The notes: a model not told the origin generated them from the letters alone. A DNA stretch of 64,000 bases from [Flexibacter] sp. ATCC 35103 (GCF_001975985.1 NZ_MTQF01000001.1:642943-706942), one strand, 5' to 3'. Shown: positions 35,060 through 43,756, numbered from the stretch's first letter. Translations and numbers: made by a program.

Positions 35060-35509
35060 ATGAAAAAATTTTTTGCATATACTATTATAATATTTTCATC
35101 CCTAATGTTGATTATAGAAATGATTAATGATTTCTCTGTGCTCAAAACTGGGTATACAGTTGTGTTTTGTGAAAATGGTTTTGTAAAAGATACCCTCGTT
35201 GTTAAAGAATATGGTTCAGCAACCGGTACAGGAAGAAACTCATCCTCTAATTTTTTAAATGTTTATCATGGTTTTTTAATGTCTAATAATAAAAAAGCCT
35301 CAATAACAATGAGTAATTACATTGATCCATTCTCAAATGGTTTTAAAGATAAAAGGATAATAGTTTATCATTCTAAATTTACATCCTTCAATTTATTTTT
35401 TTCAAAACCTAATAGTATTTTTGAACTAAATTTAAAATATTTATTAGAACCATTTTTCTTTCTATTCTCTATCTTTTCAATATTTTATCTATTATTTAAA
35501 AAAAACTAA
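35060..35509 (+). CDS. Small protein with two membrane segments
   Basis: 149 residues, not recognised. Hydrophobic segments at both ends (FFAYTIIIFSSLMLIIEMI and LLEPFFFLFSIFSIFYLLF) flank a polar middle of about 90 residues that would lie in the periplasm. It starts four bases after the TANFOR-like gene and its stop abuts the ATG of the next gene, so it is part of the same transcript. A role as inner-membrane helper of the cluster is possible but not shown. Confidence 0.75.
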   Translation: MKKFFAYTIIIFSSLMLIIEMINDFSVLKTGYTVVFCENGFVKDTLVVKEYGSATGTGRNSSSNFLNVYHGFLMSNNKKASITMSNYIDPFSNGFKDKRIIVYHSKFTSFNLFFSKPNSIFELNLKYLLEPFFFLFSIFSIFYLLFKKN

Positions 35510-36694
35510 ATGAAAAAAATCATTGTTTTAACAATACTTTTGGCTTACAATATTTTTTATAGTCAAAATGAAAATTCAAACGGATATGTATTAGAGTACA
35601 ATTCATTAAAAAATTTCAAATATCAAATATTAAAGCCTGTAAAAATCAAATTAGTTGACAATAAAAATGAAATAGACTATAGTAAGATTGAAGGCTTACT
35701 ACAATCTTATTTCTCTGCAAATAACATTATATGGGCAAAAAGTGACTATATAGATTCTAGTGTCGTTATAAGTAGAGATAAGGAACATTTTGAAAAAATA
35801 AAAACATTAGATAAAAATGAAAACTACATTGAGCTAGAAAACATTTATAATTTTAATTATGACAATAATGACATGGCATATGTTAAATTTAGTTTTACTT
35901 TTTCTGAAATTCCATTTCAGATATTAAATTTTCTTTCCTTAATAAAAAAAGATGAGAGATGGTATATATACAATCTACCTAATCAAATCAAAATAAGTAT
36001 GTGTCTTACAAATTTAAATAACTTATTTTTAGGTGATATTCTCAATCCCAAATCTTCTAATCTTTTAAAAAATAAATCTTCTAGATATCAATATATTGAT
36101 TTTGATTTACTGTACGATAATTATCAGGCATTAAATCAAAATGAAAAAAGAAAAATTGAAGATGAAAGAATCTGGAATCAAAATGTAGGATTTAATTATA
36201 ATAAAGAAACAATTAATGTAACTATATCAAACAAAACTGTACAAACTTTTGCTTTTAACAGTTCGCTCTTTTTTAAATATGGAAAAAAAGACAAACTTTA
36301 TAATGATCTAAAAGTTAAAGAAAAATATAAAAATGAACTTATTAGTTCCATAATTCCAAACAATAACGATACAATTAAACTTGTGCATAAGCTTGCTTTT
36401 CAATTAAGGAATTCAAAAATCGAGATCGTAAAGTATCAACTGAACAATAAATTCTATTCGAAATTACTAACAGATTCTCAACAACTTGATATTGCGAACA
36501 TTGATAATTTATCTGAATTTATTAGAATAATTAAAAGTGAAAACCTTCAAGATATTTTAAGTAGAAATTCAGGAAAAGACTTCGAAAATATTATAGCTAA
36601 GTCTCTAGGAAATACAAATGGTTTAAATATTTCAAACTTATCGGATTTAGTAATTAAAGACAAAACTAAACTATCAAAATATTTAGATAATTAA
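35510..36694 (+). CDS. Exported protein of unknown function
   Basis: 394 residues with signal peptide MKKIIVLTILLAYNIFYSQ and no recognised domain. The middle is strand- and lysine-rich; the last ~110 residues look helical (SKLLTDSQQLDIANIDNLSE). Its ATG follows the previous stop with no gap, so translation is coupled. It is the last gene of the co-directional cluster, and a terminator follows 25 bases after its stop. Confidence 0.8.
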   Translation: MKKIIVLTILLAYNIFYSQNENSNGYVLEYNSLKNFKYQILKPVKIKLVDNKNEIDYSKIEGLLQSYFSANNIIWAKSDYIDSSVVISRDKEHFEKIKTLDKNENYIELENIYNFNYDNNDMAYVKFSFTFSEIPFQILNFLSLIKKDERWYIYNLPNQIKISMCLTNLNNLFLGDILNPKSSNLLKNKSSRYQYIDFDLLYDNYQALNQNEKRKIEDERIWNQNVGFNYNKETINVTISNKTVQTFAFNSSLFFKYGKKDKLYNDLKVKEKYKNELISSIIPNNNDTIKLVHKLAFQLRNSKIEIVKYQLNNKFYSKLLTDSQQLDIANIDNLSEFIRIIKSENLQDILSRNSGKDFENIIAKSLGNTNGLNISNLSDLVIKDKTKLSKYLDN

Positions 36695-36719
36695 AAACTA
36701 TAAAAACAAAGGCAAGACA

Positions 36720-36754
36720 AAAACTTTCTAAAGTAAAACTTCAGAAGGTTTTTT
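36720..36754 (+). terminator. Terminator of the surface cluster
   Basis: Stem aaaactttct / agaaggtttt (one G-T pair) and a T run after it, 25 bases past the last stop of the cluster. Confidence 0.65.
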
Positions 36755-37143
36755 AATATTAAAATCTTTTACGAAAAAAAAACATACATTACCAAGACTT
36801 TACAATAGCAGACTATAAATAAAATATAATTATTTTATATTGAATTATAAAAAGTAAACAAGGAAAAAATTGCAGCTTTACATATTTAATTACGTCACGC
36901 AAAACGAAAGAAATACCACTTAAAAAATAATATTATGATTGCTGTAGATATTTCTTTATTAATCTAAATTATGAGGGATTAAAGAATTTTCTGTCCCTGC
37001 TGATATTAAATTTACCCGACGAGTCTGATTTAAAAAAAGGGAATCTAGTTAAAAATTAATAATCAAAATCAGATCTATGTTTTTGTTATTACCCTAATTG
37101 CAAACGGATATTTGGAAATAAAAAAATATCCGTTTTGACATAA
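36755..37143. other. AT-rich gap with one hairpin
   Basis: No gene supported. The only structure is the stem aaacggatattt (37102-37113) / aaatatccgttt (37124-37135), a terminator-like hairpin followed by few Ts. Confidence 0.6.
37102..37135. terminator. Terminator-like hairpin
   Basis: Perfect 12-bp stem aaacggatattt / aaatatccgttt with a 10-base loop, but no supported gene ends directly before it. It may have served the lost gene whose remnant follows. Confidence 0.5.
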
Positions 37144-37449
37144 TTTTTTCCAGAAAAAAACAACGAATTTTGTAGAATATTCTGCTATTTTGAATTATGT
37201 AAATGTATTCCTTCGTACGAAATTGACTATTTACCAGGCGAACATTCACGACTTTGTTTGCTTGAATTTCCTGACGGCAAAACTGACATTCTGAAAAATC
37301 TAGGATATTATCGATCAAAAGATCATGCCATCAACCAAGAGGAGTCGGAGAAGATAGTTGAAGGAGAAGATGTTACCTACGTTCATAGTATTTGGGAAGA
37401 TCCACTTTTGACAGATGAAATTAGAGTAAAAATTAAAGGTAATAGCTAA
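37144..37449 (+). pseudogene. Gene remnant without a start codon
   Basis: An open frame of about 100 codons runs from a stop at 37141-37143 to the stop at 37447-37449. Its later part looks like real protein (LPGEHSRLCLLEFPDGKTDI, then ESEKIVEGEDVTYVHSIWED), but there is no ATG, and the only usable early codon is a TTG at 37258 in mid-sequence. I read it as the 3' part of a decayed gene. A 63-residue protein from the TTG is the alternative. Confidence 0.4.
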
Positions 37450-37570
37450 TAAAAATCATGATAAACTTTACGAACACTGTAAATCCAAACAACAGAATCT
37501 CTCTTTAATCGTATCATACCACTCTAAATCTGTTTTTTACATTTCGTATACTATTTTACTTAGTTATTCT

Positions 37571-37578
37571 TATCTTTG
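37571..37578 (+). promoter_or_regulatory. -7 promoter box TATCTTTG
   Basis: Same box and same four-base spacer (aatt) before the ATG as in the paralogue at 4431-4826. It predicts a leaderless mRNA. Confidence 0.65.
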
Positions 37579-37582
37579 AATT

Positions 37583-38005
37583 ATGAGCACACTTACAAAA
37601 CCAAATCATATAGGGCGAAAAATTAGCCGTATTCGTGAACTTCGAGATATGAAACAGGAAGCTTTGGCGCAAGCCATGGGAATAAGCCAACAAACGATAT
37701 CTGCCATTGAAAATAGTGAAACCATAGACGAAGAAAAACTGGCAGAAGTAGCAAAAGCACTTGGTGTAACGGTTGAAGCCATTAAGAATTTTTCTGACGA
37801 AGCTGCAATTAATTATTTCAATAATATTTATGACAATGATATTAGTGGTACAATTCTTAATGCTCCACAGTCAAATCATTGTTCATTTAATCCTCTGGAT
37901 AAAGTAATGGAACTTGTAGACGAAAACAAAAAACTTTACGAACGTTTGCTCCAAGCTGAAAAAGATAAACTCGAGTATCTTGAAAAATTACTCAAAGAAA
38001 AATAG
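37583..38005 (+). CDS. XRE-family regulator, paralogue of 4431-4826
   Basis: 140-residue DNA-binding protein. The HTH region (residues about 12-67) differs from the paralogue by only a few conservative changes (RIRELRDMKQEALAQAMGIS, QQTISAIENSETIDEE). The tail again has FNPLDKVMEL and ends in a charged helix (KLYERLLQAEKDKLEYLEKL), with an eight-residue insertion relative to the other copy. The two copies probably recognise similar DNA and may form mixed oligomers. The neighbour downstream is a tiny membrane peptide whose relative also lies nearby. Confidence 0.9.
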   Translation: MSTLTKPNHIGRKISRIRELRDMKQEALAQAMGISQQTISAIENSETIDEEKLAEVAKALGVTVEAIKNFSDEAAINYFNNIYDNDISGTILNAPQSNHCSFNPLDKVMELVDENKKLYERLLQAEKDKLEYLEKLLKEK

Positions 38006-38043
38006 ACTTTATAAAAACTTATATTAACACATAACCATTAAAA

Positions 38044-38121
38044 ATGCAATCATCAAAATACACAAAATACGTTGTAATAGTTCTCGTAATTCTATTTGTA
38101 GTTCTTAGTGTTATAAACTAA
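38044..38121 (+). CDS. 25-residue membrane peptide
   Basis: A very short ORF, MQSSKYTKYVVIVLVILFVV followed by LSVIN. It aligns almost residue for residue with the first 25 residues of the protein at 38395 (MNKSRYTKVAVIIMVILFVA ISVLS). This shared sequence in two separate frames, and a terminator 23 bases after the stop, argue that it is translated. It would be a single-span membrane peptide, possibly a truncated copy that lost the cysteine and the tail. It lies 38 bases after the XRE gene and may be co-transcribed with it. Confidence 0.6.
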   Translation: MQSSKYTKYVVIVLVILFVVLSVIN

Positions 38122-38143
38122 AAATAGTTTCAACTATCAAATC

Positions 38144-38185
38144 AAAAAGCCTTCTTAAGTGTAACATTAAGAAGGCTTTTTTTTT
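38144..38185 (+). terminator. Terminator after small peptide gene
   Basis: Perfect 15-bp stem aaaaagccttcttaa / ttaagaaggcttttt with an 8-base loop and a long T run. Confidence 0.9.
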
Positions 38186-38352
38186 ATTTCTAATAAATAG
38201 TTCTATTCTATAAAAAATTGTTCAAACCTATTTTAATACAAATTAATTTAAAGGTTTAAAATGAAGATAAATAATGAATTGACTAAAATAACTCTGACTG
38301 TTTATATGTGCTCTAAATAGCCTGTATAGCTTTTAAAACAGACATTATGACC

Positions 38353-38360
38353 TATATTTG
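38353..38360 (+). promoter_or_regulatory. -7 promoter box of 38395 gene
   Basis: TATATTTG matches TAnnTTTG and lies 34 bases before the ATG at 38395. A start at 38347 would lie inside this box, which supports the later start. Confidence 0.5.
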
Positions 38361-38394
38361 TAAATTCCAAAAACAAAAAAATAAATATAATTTT

Positions 38395-38610
38395 ATGAAT
38401 AAATCCAGATATACAAAAGTTGCCGTAATTATTATGGTAATTCTATTTGTTGCTATTAGTGTTTTAAGCTGCAGTACACATGTTCATAGTGGCCCAAGTG
38501 GTAACAGCAGCCAAAGCAGCAATAAAAAGATTCCTCCAGGGCAGGCAAAAAAAATGTCCGGAAGCAAAAGCGCTAAAGCTTATGCACCTGGACAACAGAA
38601 AAAACAATAA
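38395..38610 (+). CDS. Small lipoprotein-like protein with KIPPGQAKK tail
   Basis: 71 residues. A hydrophobic segment (VAVIIMVILFVAISVLSC) ends in a cysteine in lipobox-like context (SVLSC), followed by a Ser/Gly/His stretch and a basic tail with KKIPPGQAKKMSG and AYAPGQQKK. Related small proteins with 'PPGQAKK ... APGQ' tails are common in Flavobacterium and are sometimes labelled quinol oxidase subunit 4; that label has no support here. The start at 38395 is preferred over 38347 because the promoter box lies between them and the 25-residue relative starts at the same place. Confidence 0.75.
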   Translation: MNKSRYTKVAVIIMVILFVAISVLSCSTHVHSGPSGNSSQSSNKKIPPGQAKKMSGSKSAKAYAPGQQKKQ

Positions 38611-38611
38611 C

Positions 38612-38652
38612 AAAAAAAAGCCTTCTAAAAATTATATTTTAGAAGGCTTTAC
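38612..38652. terminator. Bidirectional terminator
   Basis: Perfect 14-bp stem aaagccttctaaaa / ttttagaaggcttt between convergent genes, with an A run before it. The arms share the gccttct core with the terminator at 38144. Confidence 0.85.
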
Positions 38653-38688
38653 CATTTAGAAATTGTAATATATAAATAAAATTGGAAG

Positions 38689-39609
38689 TTATTTTTTTGC
38701 GGAGTTATTGCTTACTTTCAACAAATAAGTCCCTTCTGGTAAATCACCAATATTAGAGGCATTCGCTCCTACTACTTTTGTCCCTTGCGAGAAAACCTCA
38801 ACAATTTTTGAACCCGAATTTGTATCAGATCCAGTTCCTGTTTTTACTGGCGTTGGTACTTTTGCAACCGTAACCGTTTTTACTGGTGCAGCCGCTACTG
38901 TTTTTTTAACCGGACTTGAAGGCTGAACAGTTTCTGTTACAGCTACACCAGTTGGTTTCGAACTGTTATAGGATTCCATAACCTGTTCGTCTGTCATTGC
39001 TACATTATATATTTTAAGATCGTCTACATCTGCATTGATCCCAAGTGTGCCGTTTAATGCTCCTAATCTAAGAATATAACCTTTTGTCAAGCGTGAAATT
39101 CCGTCAGCAGATTTTAATAATTCTCCGTTACGATACACTTTTGAGTGTGTGCCATCATAAGTCACACTATATTGATACCAAACTTCTTTTGAAAGTGGCA
39201 CTGAAGCTATAACATTGTTTGTATCTCCCCAACCCACCAAACTTAAGTCTGAATTACCTGCAGATGCAGCTTGTTGTAATAAACCAAAATACTGCGCATT
39301 TACAGCCCCACCATATCCCAAAATATAATTTACTGAAGTAATAGCATTAAACTTAACCCATATCGATATTGATCTTGGTTTATTATCCTGCGGAAGATCT
39401 CCAACCATACCTTGCAAAACTTTATTTGTGAGACGCTGAGCGCCTTTTGCAACTCCCATTCTGTCATTTACAAAATTAGGTGTACCTAAAAGTGAAATCG
39501 AATTATCGGTATTATTTAAAGTCCCGTTGAAATTGAATTCCTGAACTGGATTTTGGGCATTAGTAACTAAAAAACTTACAAACATTAATGTCAGTAATAA
39601 TTTTTTCAT
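38689..39609 (-). CDS. Secreted LamG-type protein with C-terminal sorting-like tail
   Basis: 306-residue exported protein. Signal peptide MKKLLLTLMFVSFLVTNAQ. Residues about 20-205 form a concanavalin/LamG-like domain (FNFNGTLNNTDNSISLLG; SISIWVKFNAITSVNYILGY; WYQYSVTYDGTHSKVYRNGE; DVDDLKIYNVAMTDEQV). A Val/Pro/Thr/Lys-rich linker follows (about 215-262), then a tail that resembles the later half of a T9SS type A domain (KIVEVFSQGTKVVGANASNI, LPEGTYLLKVSNNSAKK). LamG domains bind glycans or proteins. The tail lacks the usual YPNP start, so T9SS export is likely but not certain. Confidence 0.85.
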   Translation of the reverse strand: MKKLLLTLMFVSFLVTNAQNPVQEFNFNGTLNNTDNSISLLGTPNFVNDRMGVAKGAQRLTNKVLQGMVGDLPQDNKPRSISIWVKFNAITSVNYILGYGGAVNAQYFGLLQQAASAGNSDLSLVGWGDTNNVIASVPLSKEVWYQYSVTYDGTHSKVYRNGELLKSADGISRLTKGYILRLGALNGTLGINADVDDLKIYNVAMTDEQVMESYNSSKPTGVAVTETVQPSSPVKKTVAAAPVKTVTVAKVPTPVKTGTGSDTNSGSKIVEVFSQGTKVVGANASNIGDLPEGTYLLKVSNNSAKK

Positions 39610-39902
39610 ATGGACAGATTTTAGGGTATTTAGAAAAGCGCATTTAAAAACACTAATCTATATTATTATATGTGTGAGCAAAAATTTATTCGGTAACAAA
39701 CCTAAATAATCGTCAAATAACCAAAATTGATGATTAATTCCTCTTAATTAAATTTAGTTATACTTTTATAAATTTTGTTAAAACTATAAATTTAATTCAA
39801 TACTACAAAAAATTTATTACTTATAAATACATTATTCTTACCAAAATCAAGAATAAACGCACTCAGTAAATTTTATTACTAAAATTTGTAAAAACATTTT
39901 TA
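39610..39902. other. AT-rich gap, nothing recognised
   Basis: About 290 bases of AT-rich sequence upstream of the LamG gene, with no ORF, tandem repeat or clear hairpin. It must hold that gene's promoter; no consensus box was identified. Confidence 0.6.
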
Positions 39903-39937
39903 CAAAAAAAAACTCCATTCGTAAAACGAATGGAGTT
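39903..39937 (-). terminator. Terminator of cysteine synthase-like gene
   Basis: Perfect 12-bp stem aactccattcgt / acgaatggagtt with a 3-base loop. On the minus strand it is followed by eight Ts. Confidence 0.85.
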
Positions 39938-39960
39938 GTATATCTAAAAGTAACTTAAAT

Positions 39961-41001
39961 TTACTTTACAAATTCTATTTTTTGAACCTCTTCTTCATTG
40001 ACACTGTCAAAGAAACCTTGTTCGTTCATCCAGTCATCGCTAAATACTTTACTCATATAACGCGATCCATGATCCGGGAAAATTGCGATAATATTACTTT
40101 CTTTAGTAAACTCTCCTTCTTCTGCATATTGTTTGATTGCCTGCATTACTGCTCCGGAAGTATATCCTACAAACAAACCTTCTTTTCTGGTAATCTCTCT
40201 GGCAGAGTGAGCACTTTCTTCATCCGTTACTTTGATGAATTTATCGATAATATCGAAATCTGTAGCAGACGGGATCAGGTTTTTACCTAAACCTTCTATT
40301 CGATACGGATAAATTTCTTTGTTATCGAATTCTCTTGTTTCGTGGTATTTTTTTAATACGGACCCAAAAGCATCGACACCTAGAATTCTAATATTTGGAT
40401 TTTGCTCTTTTAAGAATTTTGCAGTTCCGGAAATTGTTCCTCCAGTTCCGCTACAAGCCACAAGATGTGTGATTTGTCCTTTTGTCTGTTCCCAAATTTC
40501 AGGACCTGTAGTGTTATAGTGTGCATCAATATTTAATTGATTAAAATACTGATTGATGTAAACTGAGCCTTTTGTTTCTTCGTGCAATCGTTTGGCGACA
40601 TTGTAGTAAGATCTCTCGTCATCTGCAGACACGTGGGCAGGGCAAACATATACCTTTGCTCCTAAACTTCTCAGCATGTCAATTTTATCTTTAGATGATT
40701 TTGAGCTTACGGCCAAAATACAGTTGTACCCTTTTATAATACTTACCATTGCCAAACTAAAACCCGTATTACCGGATGTAGTTTCAATGATAGTATCACC
40801 TGGTGTTAAGATTCCTTTTTTCTCAGCTTCTTCAATAATATATAACGCTATTCTATCTTTCGAGGAATGTCCCGGATTAAAAGCTTCTACCTTTGCGTAG
40901 AAATTACCTTCTAACTCTTCGGTAATTTTATTTAGTTTAATAAGTGGGGTATTACCTATTAACTCTAAAACATTATTATAAGCGTTTATTTCTTCTTTCA
41001 T
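39961..41001 (-). CDS. PLP-dependent cysteine synthase / CBS-like enzyme
   Basis: 346-residue PLP enzyme of the beta-replacement family (O-acetylserine sulfhydrylase or cystathionine beta-synthase). Marks: [14 protein letters not shown] near the start, the PLP lysine in [12 protein letters not shown] (about residue 42), [11 protein letters not shown] for phosphate and substrate binding, and the [13 protein letters not shown] loop. The C-terminal region ([14 protein letters not shown]) is of the cystathionine-beta-synthase type. There is no CBS regulatory domain. The ATG at 41001 is preferred to 41025. Substrate (O-acetylserine/sulfide or serine/homocysteine) cannot be settled from sequence alone. 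Confidence 0.92.
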   Translation of the reverse strand: MKEEINAYNNVLELIGNTPLIKLNKITEELEGNFYAKVEAFNPGHSSKDRIALYIIEEAEKKGILTPGDTIIETTSGNTGFSLAMVSIIKGYNCILAVSSKSSKDKIDMLRSLGAKVYVCPAHVSADDERSYYNVAKRLHEETKGSVYINQYFNQLNIDAHYNTTGPEIWEQTKGQITHLVACSGTGGTISGTAKFLKEQNPNIRILGVDAFGSVLKKYHETREFDNKEIYPYRIEGLGKNLIPSATDFDIIDKFIKVTDEESAHSAREITRKEGLFVGYTSGAVMQAIKQYAEEGEFTKESNIIAIFPDHGSRYMSKVFSDDWMNEQGFFDSVNEEEVQKIEFVK

Positions 41002-41048
41002 AAAAAAATAGTTAATCGAAGGCATTTTTAAATAACCTTGATAGGTTG

Positions 41049-41056
41049 CAAATTTA
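41049..41056 (-). promoter_or_regulatory. -7 promoter box of cysteine synthase-like gene
   Basis: Minus-strand TAAATTTG lies 47 bases before the ATG at 41001 and 23 before the one at 41025. No TTG at the expected distance was seen. Confidence 0.45.
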
Positions 41057-41071
41057 ACAAAAAATTTCTAA

Positions 41072-43207
41072 TTAGCTTTTAATTTTTTCTAAATCTAATA
41101 AAAAACTAAATTCCTTTGCTAAGTCTTTTAAAGCCTCAAAACGTCCAGAAGCTCCACCATGTCCTGCATCCATATTGGTATCTAAAAATAAAAGATTATT
41201 ATTTGTTTTTAGATTCCTCAATTTCGCTACCCATTTAGCTGGCTCCCAATACTGTACCTGCGAATCATGTAATCCTGTAGAAACATACATGTTAGGATAG
41301 TTTTGCGCTTTTACATTATCATACGGTGAGTAGGATAACATATAATCGTAATATTTTTTATTATTTGGGTTTCCCCATTCGTCATATTCTCCGGTTGTCA
41401 ACGGAATACTGTCGTCCAGCATAGTTGTAATGACATCTACAAAAGGCACCTGAGCAATAACTCCTCTATATAATTCTGGCGCTTCATTTACGATAACTCC
41501 CATTAAAAGTCCTCCTGCAGATCCTCCTTCAGCATATAAATGTTCAGGAGATGTGTAATTTTCGTTTATTACAAATTTAGAGCAATCGATGAAATCTGTA
41601 AAGGTATTTTTCTTTTTTAACAGTTTTCCATCTTCATACCATTGTCTTCCCAGGTCTTCTCCTCCTCTAATATGGGCGATTGCATAAATAAATCCGCGAT
41701 CTAAAAGCGAAAGTCGTGTCGATGAAAAATAAGTATCCATTGTGATTCCGTACGAACCATAAGCGTAAAGTAATAACGGATTTTTACCATCTTTATTTAA
41801 TCCCTTATGGTAAATCATCGAAACTGGCACCTTTACTCCATCTCTGGCTGTAGCCCAAACGCGTTCTTCGATATAATTTTCTTTATCAAACTTTCCTCCT
41901 AAAACCTGTTGCTCTTTTAAGATTTCTTTGGTTTTAGTTTTCATGTTAAAATCAATTACAGACGAAGGTGTTGCAAGCGATTGATAACTATAACGCAAAA
42001 CATCAGTGTCAAAATCAATATTTGTTGTCGTATAAGCATTGTAAGTTTCGCTTCCAAAAGGTAAGTAATAATCAGCATCGCCGCTCCATGGCATAATACG
42101 AATATGATTTAAACCGTTTGAGCGCTCTTCAACAACTAAATAGTTTTTGAAAATTTCGATATCTTCTAATAATACATCTTCCCTGTGCGGGATAAGATCT
42201 GTCCAGTTCTTTTTTCCTGTTTTATTTTCAGGCGTTTTCATCAATTTAAAATTGGTAGCCTTGTCTTTATTGGTTAAAATATAAAAAGAGTCCTCAAAAT
42301 GAGAAATACTATACTCTAAACCACGAACGCGGGGCTGAAAAACTTCAAACTCACCATCAGGATTATCAGAATTCAGAATTCTATATTCAGTTGTCAAGGT
42401 ACTTCCTGAACCAATTACAATATATTTTCTTGATTTTTCTTTGCTTACCGAAACATTAAAAGTATCATCAGTTTCATTAAAAACCAATTCATCAGCAGTC
42501 GAATCTGAATTTAGTTTATGTCTAAAAACTTTATCCGCTCTTAAAGTAACTTCGTCCTGCTTGGTATAAAAAACAGTTTTATTATCATTTGCCCAAACAG
42601 ATCCTCCTGTAGCATTTTCGATTTTATCAGATAAAATTTCACCTGTTTCTAAGTTTTTAAACTGAATGGTATAAATTCTTCTTCCCACAATATCAACTCC
42701 AAAACTAGCAAATTTGTTATCCGGACTCACACTTAAACCGCCAAGTTTAAAATAAGCATGTCCTTTTGCCAATTCATTACAGTTAAACATAATTTCTTCA
42801 TCTGCCGAAAGACTTCCTTTTTTTCTGGAAAAAATTGGATAATCCTGACCCGTTTCAAAACGAGTGATATAATAGTAACCATTATAAAAATAAGGTACAG
42901 ATGAATCATCTTCTTTAATTCTGCCTTTCATTTCCTCATACAAATTTTCCTGAAGACCTTTTGTATGCGACGTCATGTCCTGATAATATGAATTTTCCTG
43001 ATTTAAATAATTGATAACTTCAGGATTTTCGCGATCGTTAAGCCAAAAATAATTATCGACCCTGGTTTCTTTATGTTTTTTTAATGATTTTGGAATTTCT
43101 TTGGCTTGTGGAGCCATTATATCGTTTTGCATTGATTGAGCATTAGTTTTTAAATACGAAGGAGCAAAAATACTACAAAGACAACAGAACCAAATTAATT
43201 TTTTCAT
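41072..43207 (-). CDS. S9 family peptidase, oligopeptidase B-like
   Basis: 711-residue serine peptidase of the prolyl oligopeptidase superfamily. The start at 43207 gives a signal peptide (MKKLIWFCCLCSIFAPSYLK TNAQ), so it is exported or a lipoprotein-like envelope enzyme. The N-terminal seven-blade propeller covers about residues 90-430. The hydrolase domain has GSYGITMDTYFSSTRLSLLD, the catalytic serine in GGSAGGLLMGVIVN, the aspartate in the GLHDSQVQYWEPAKWV region, and histidine in DAGHGG. The oligopeptidase B subgroup is suggested by RGGEDLGRQWYEDGKLLKK. It cleaves short peptides, usually after basic residues. It is transcribed opposite to ybaB. Confidence 0.92.
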   Translation of the reverse strand: MKKLIWFCCLCSIFAPSYLKTNAQSMQNDIMAPQAKEIPKSLKKHKETRVDNYFWLNDRENPEVINYLNQENSYYQDMTSHTKGLQENLYEEMKGRIKEDDSSVPYFYNGYYYITRFETGQDYPIFSRKKGSLSADEEIMFNCNELAKGHAYFKLGGLSVSPDNKFASFGVDIVGRRIYTIQFKNLETGEILSDKIENATGGSVWANDNKTVFYTKQDEVTLRADKVFRHKLNSDSTADELVFNETDDTFNVSVSKEKSRKYIVIGSGSTLTTEYRILNSDNPDGEFEVFQPRVRGLEYSISHFEDSFYILTNKDKATNFKLMKTPENKTGKKNWTDLIPHREDVLLEDIEIFKNYLVVEERSNGLNHIRIMPWSGDADYYLPFGSETYNAYTTTNIDFDTDVLRYSYQSLATPSSVIDFNMKTKTKEILKEQQVLGGKFDKENYIEERVWATARDGVKVPVSMIYHKGLNKDGKNPLLLYAYGSYGITMDTYFSSTRLSLLDRGFIYAIAHIRGGEDLGRQWYEDGKLLKKKNTFTDFIDCSKFVINENYTSPEHLYAEGGSAGGLLMGVIVNEAPELYRGVIAQVPFVDVITTMLDDSIPLTTGEYDEWGNPNNKKYYDYMLSYSPYDNVKAQNYPNMYVSTGLHDSQVQYWEPAKWVAKLRNLKTNNNLLFLDTNMDAGHGGASGRFEALKDLAKEFSFLLDLEKIKS

Positions 43208-43218
43208 AAAATATTCTA

Positions 43219-43248
43219 TTGTTATCAAACAGCAATATACTAATTTTG
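43219..43248 (+). promoter_or_regulatory. Promoter of ybaB
   Basis: TTG (43219-43221), 19 bases, TAATTTTG (43241-43248): a full match to the Bacteroidota consensus, 26 bases before the ATG. Confidence 0.7.
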
Positions 43249-43274
43249 TATGAAATAATTTAAAATCAACAAAA

Positions 43275-43595
43275 ATGGATTTAATGGGAATGATGGGTAA
43301 ACTTAAAGAAACCCAACAAAAAATTGAAGATACAAAAAAGCGTCTGGATACTGTTTTGATTGATGAACAAAGCGCTGACGGATTATTAAAAGTAACACTA
43401 ACTGCAAATAGAAAGGTAAAATCAATCTCTATCGACGACTCTTTACTTGAAGATAAAGAGCAATTGGAAGATTATTTAATCGTAACGTTAAATAAAGCAA
43501 TAGAAAAAGCTACAAGCGTTAATGAACAAGAACTAGATGCTGTTGCAAAAATGGATATGCCGATGATTCCTGGAATGGATAATTTGTTTAAATAA
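43275..43595 (+). CDS. YbaB/EbfC nucleoid-associated protein
   Basis: 106-residue DNA-binding protein of the YbaB/EbfC family, a small dimer that coats the nucleoid. The start [20 protein letters not shown] and the core [20 protein letters not shown] followed by [20 protein letters not shown] fit the family in order and length. In many bacteria it follows dnaX and precedes recR; here it is alone, divergent from the S9 peptidase, with its own promoter. Confidence 0.93.
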   Translation: MDLMGMMGKLKETQQKIEDTKKRLDTVLIDEQSADGLLKVTLTANRKVKSISIDDSLLEDKEQLEDYLIVTLNKAIEKATSVNEQELDAVAKMDMPMIPGMDNLFK

Positions 43596-43612
43596 GGTAC
43601 AAAGGCTTAAAA

Positions 43613-43733
43613 TAGGTTCAAAGGGACAAAGGTTTTTTCGCCTGACGCATAAACTTTGAATCCTTCTCAATCAAAAAAGAAAGACACACTAAAGATAGTG
43701 CGTCTTTCTTTTTTAACCTTTGTCCCTCTGAAC
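43613..43733. terminator. Nested inverted repeat between convergent genes
   Basis: The inner stem aaaagaaagacacact / agtgcgtctttctttt (about 43674-43711) is a strong bidirectional terminator for ybaB and ltaE. It is enclosed by outer arms ggttcaaagggacaaaggtt (43613-43632) and aacctttgtccctctgaacc (43714-43733) with 19 of 20 positions paired. The outer arms resemble a dispersed palindrome. Confidence 0.75.
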
Positions 43734-43756
43734 CTTTGTAACTTTGAACCTTCTTC

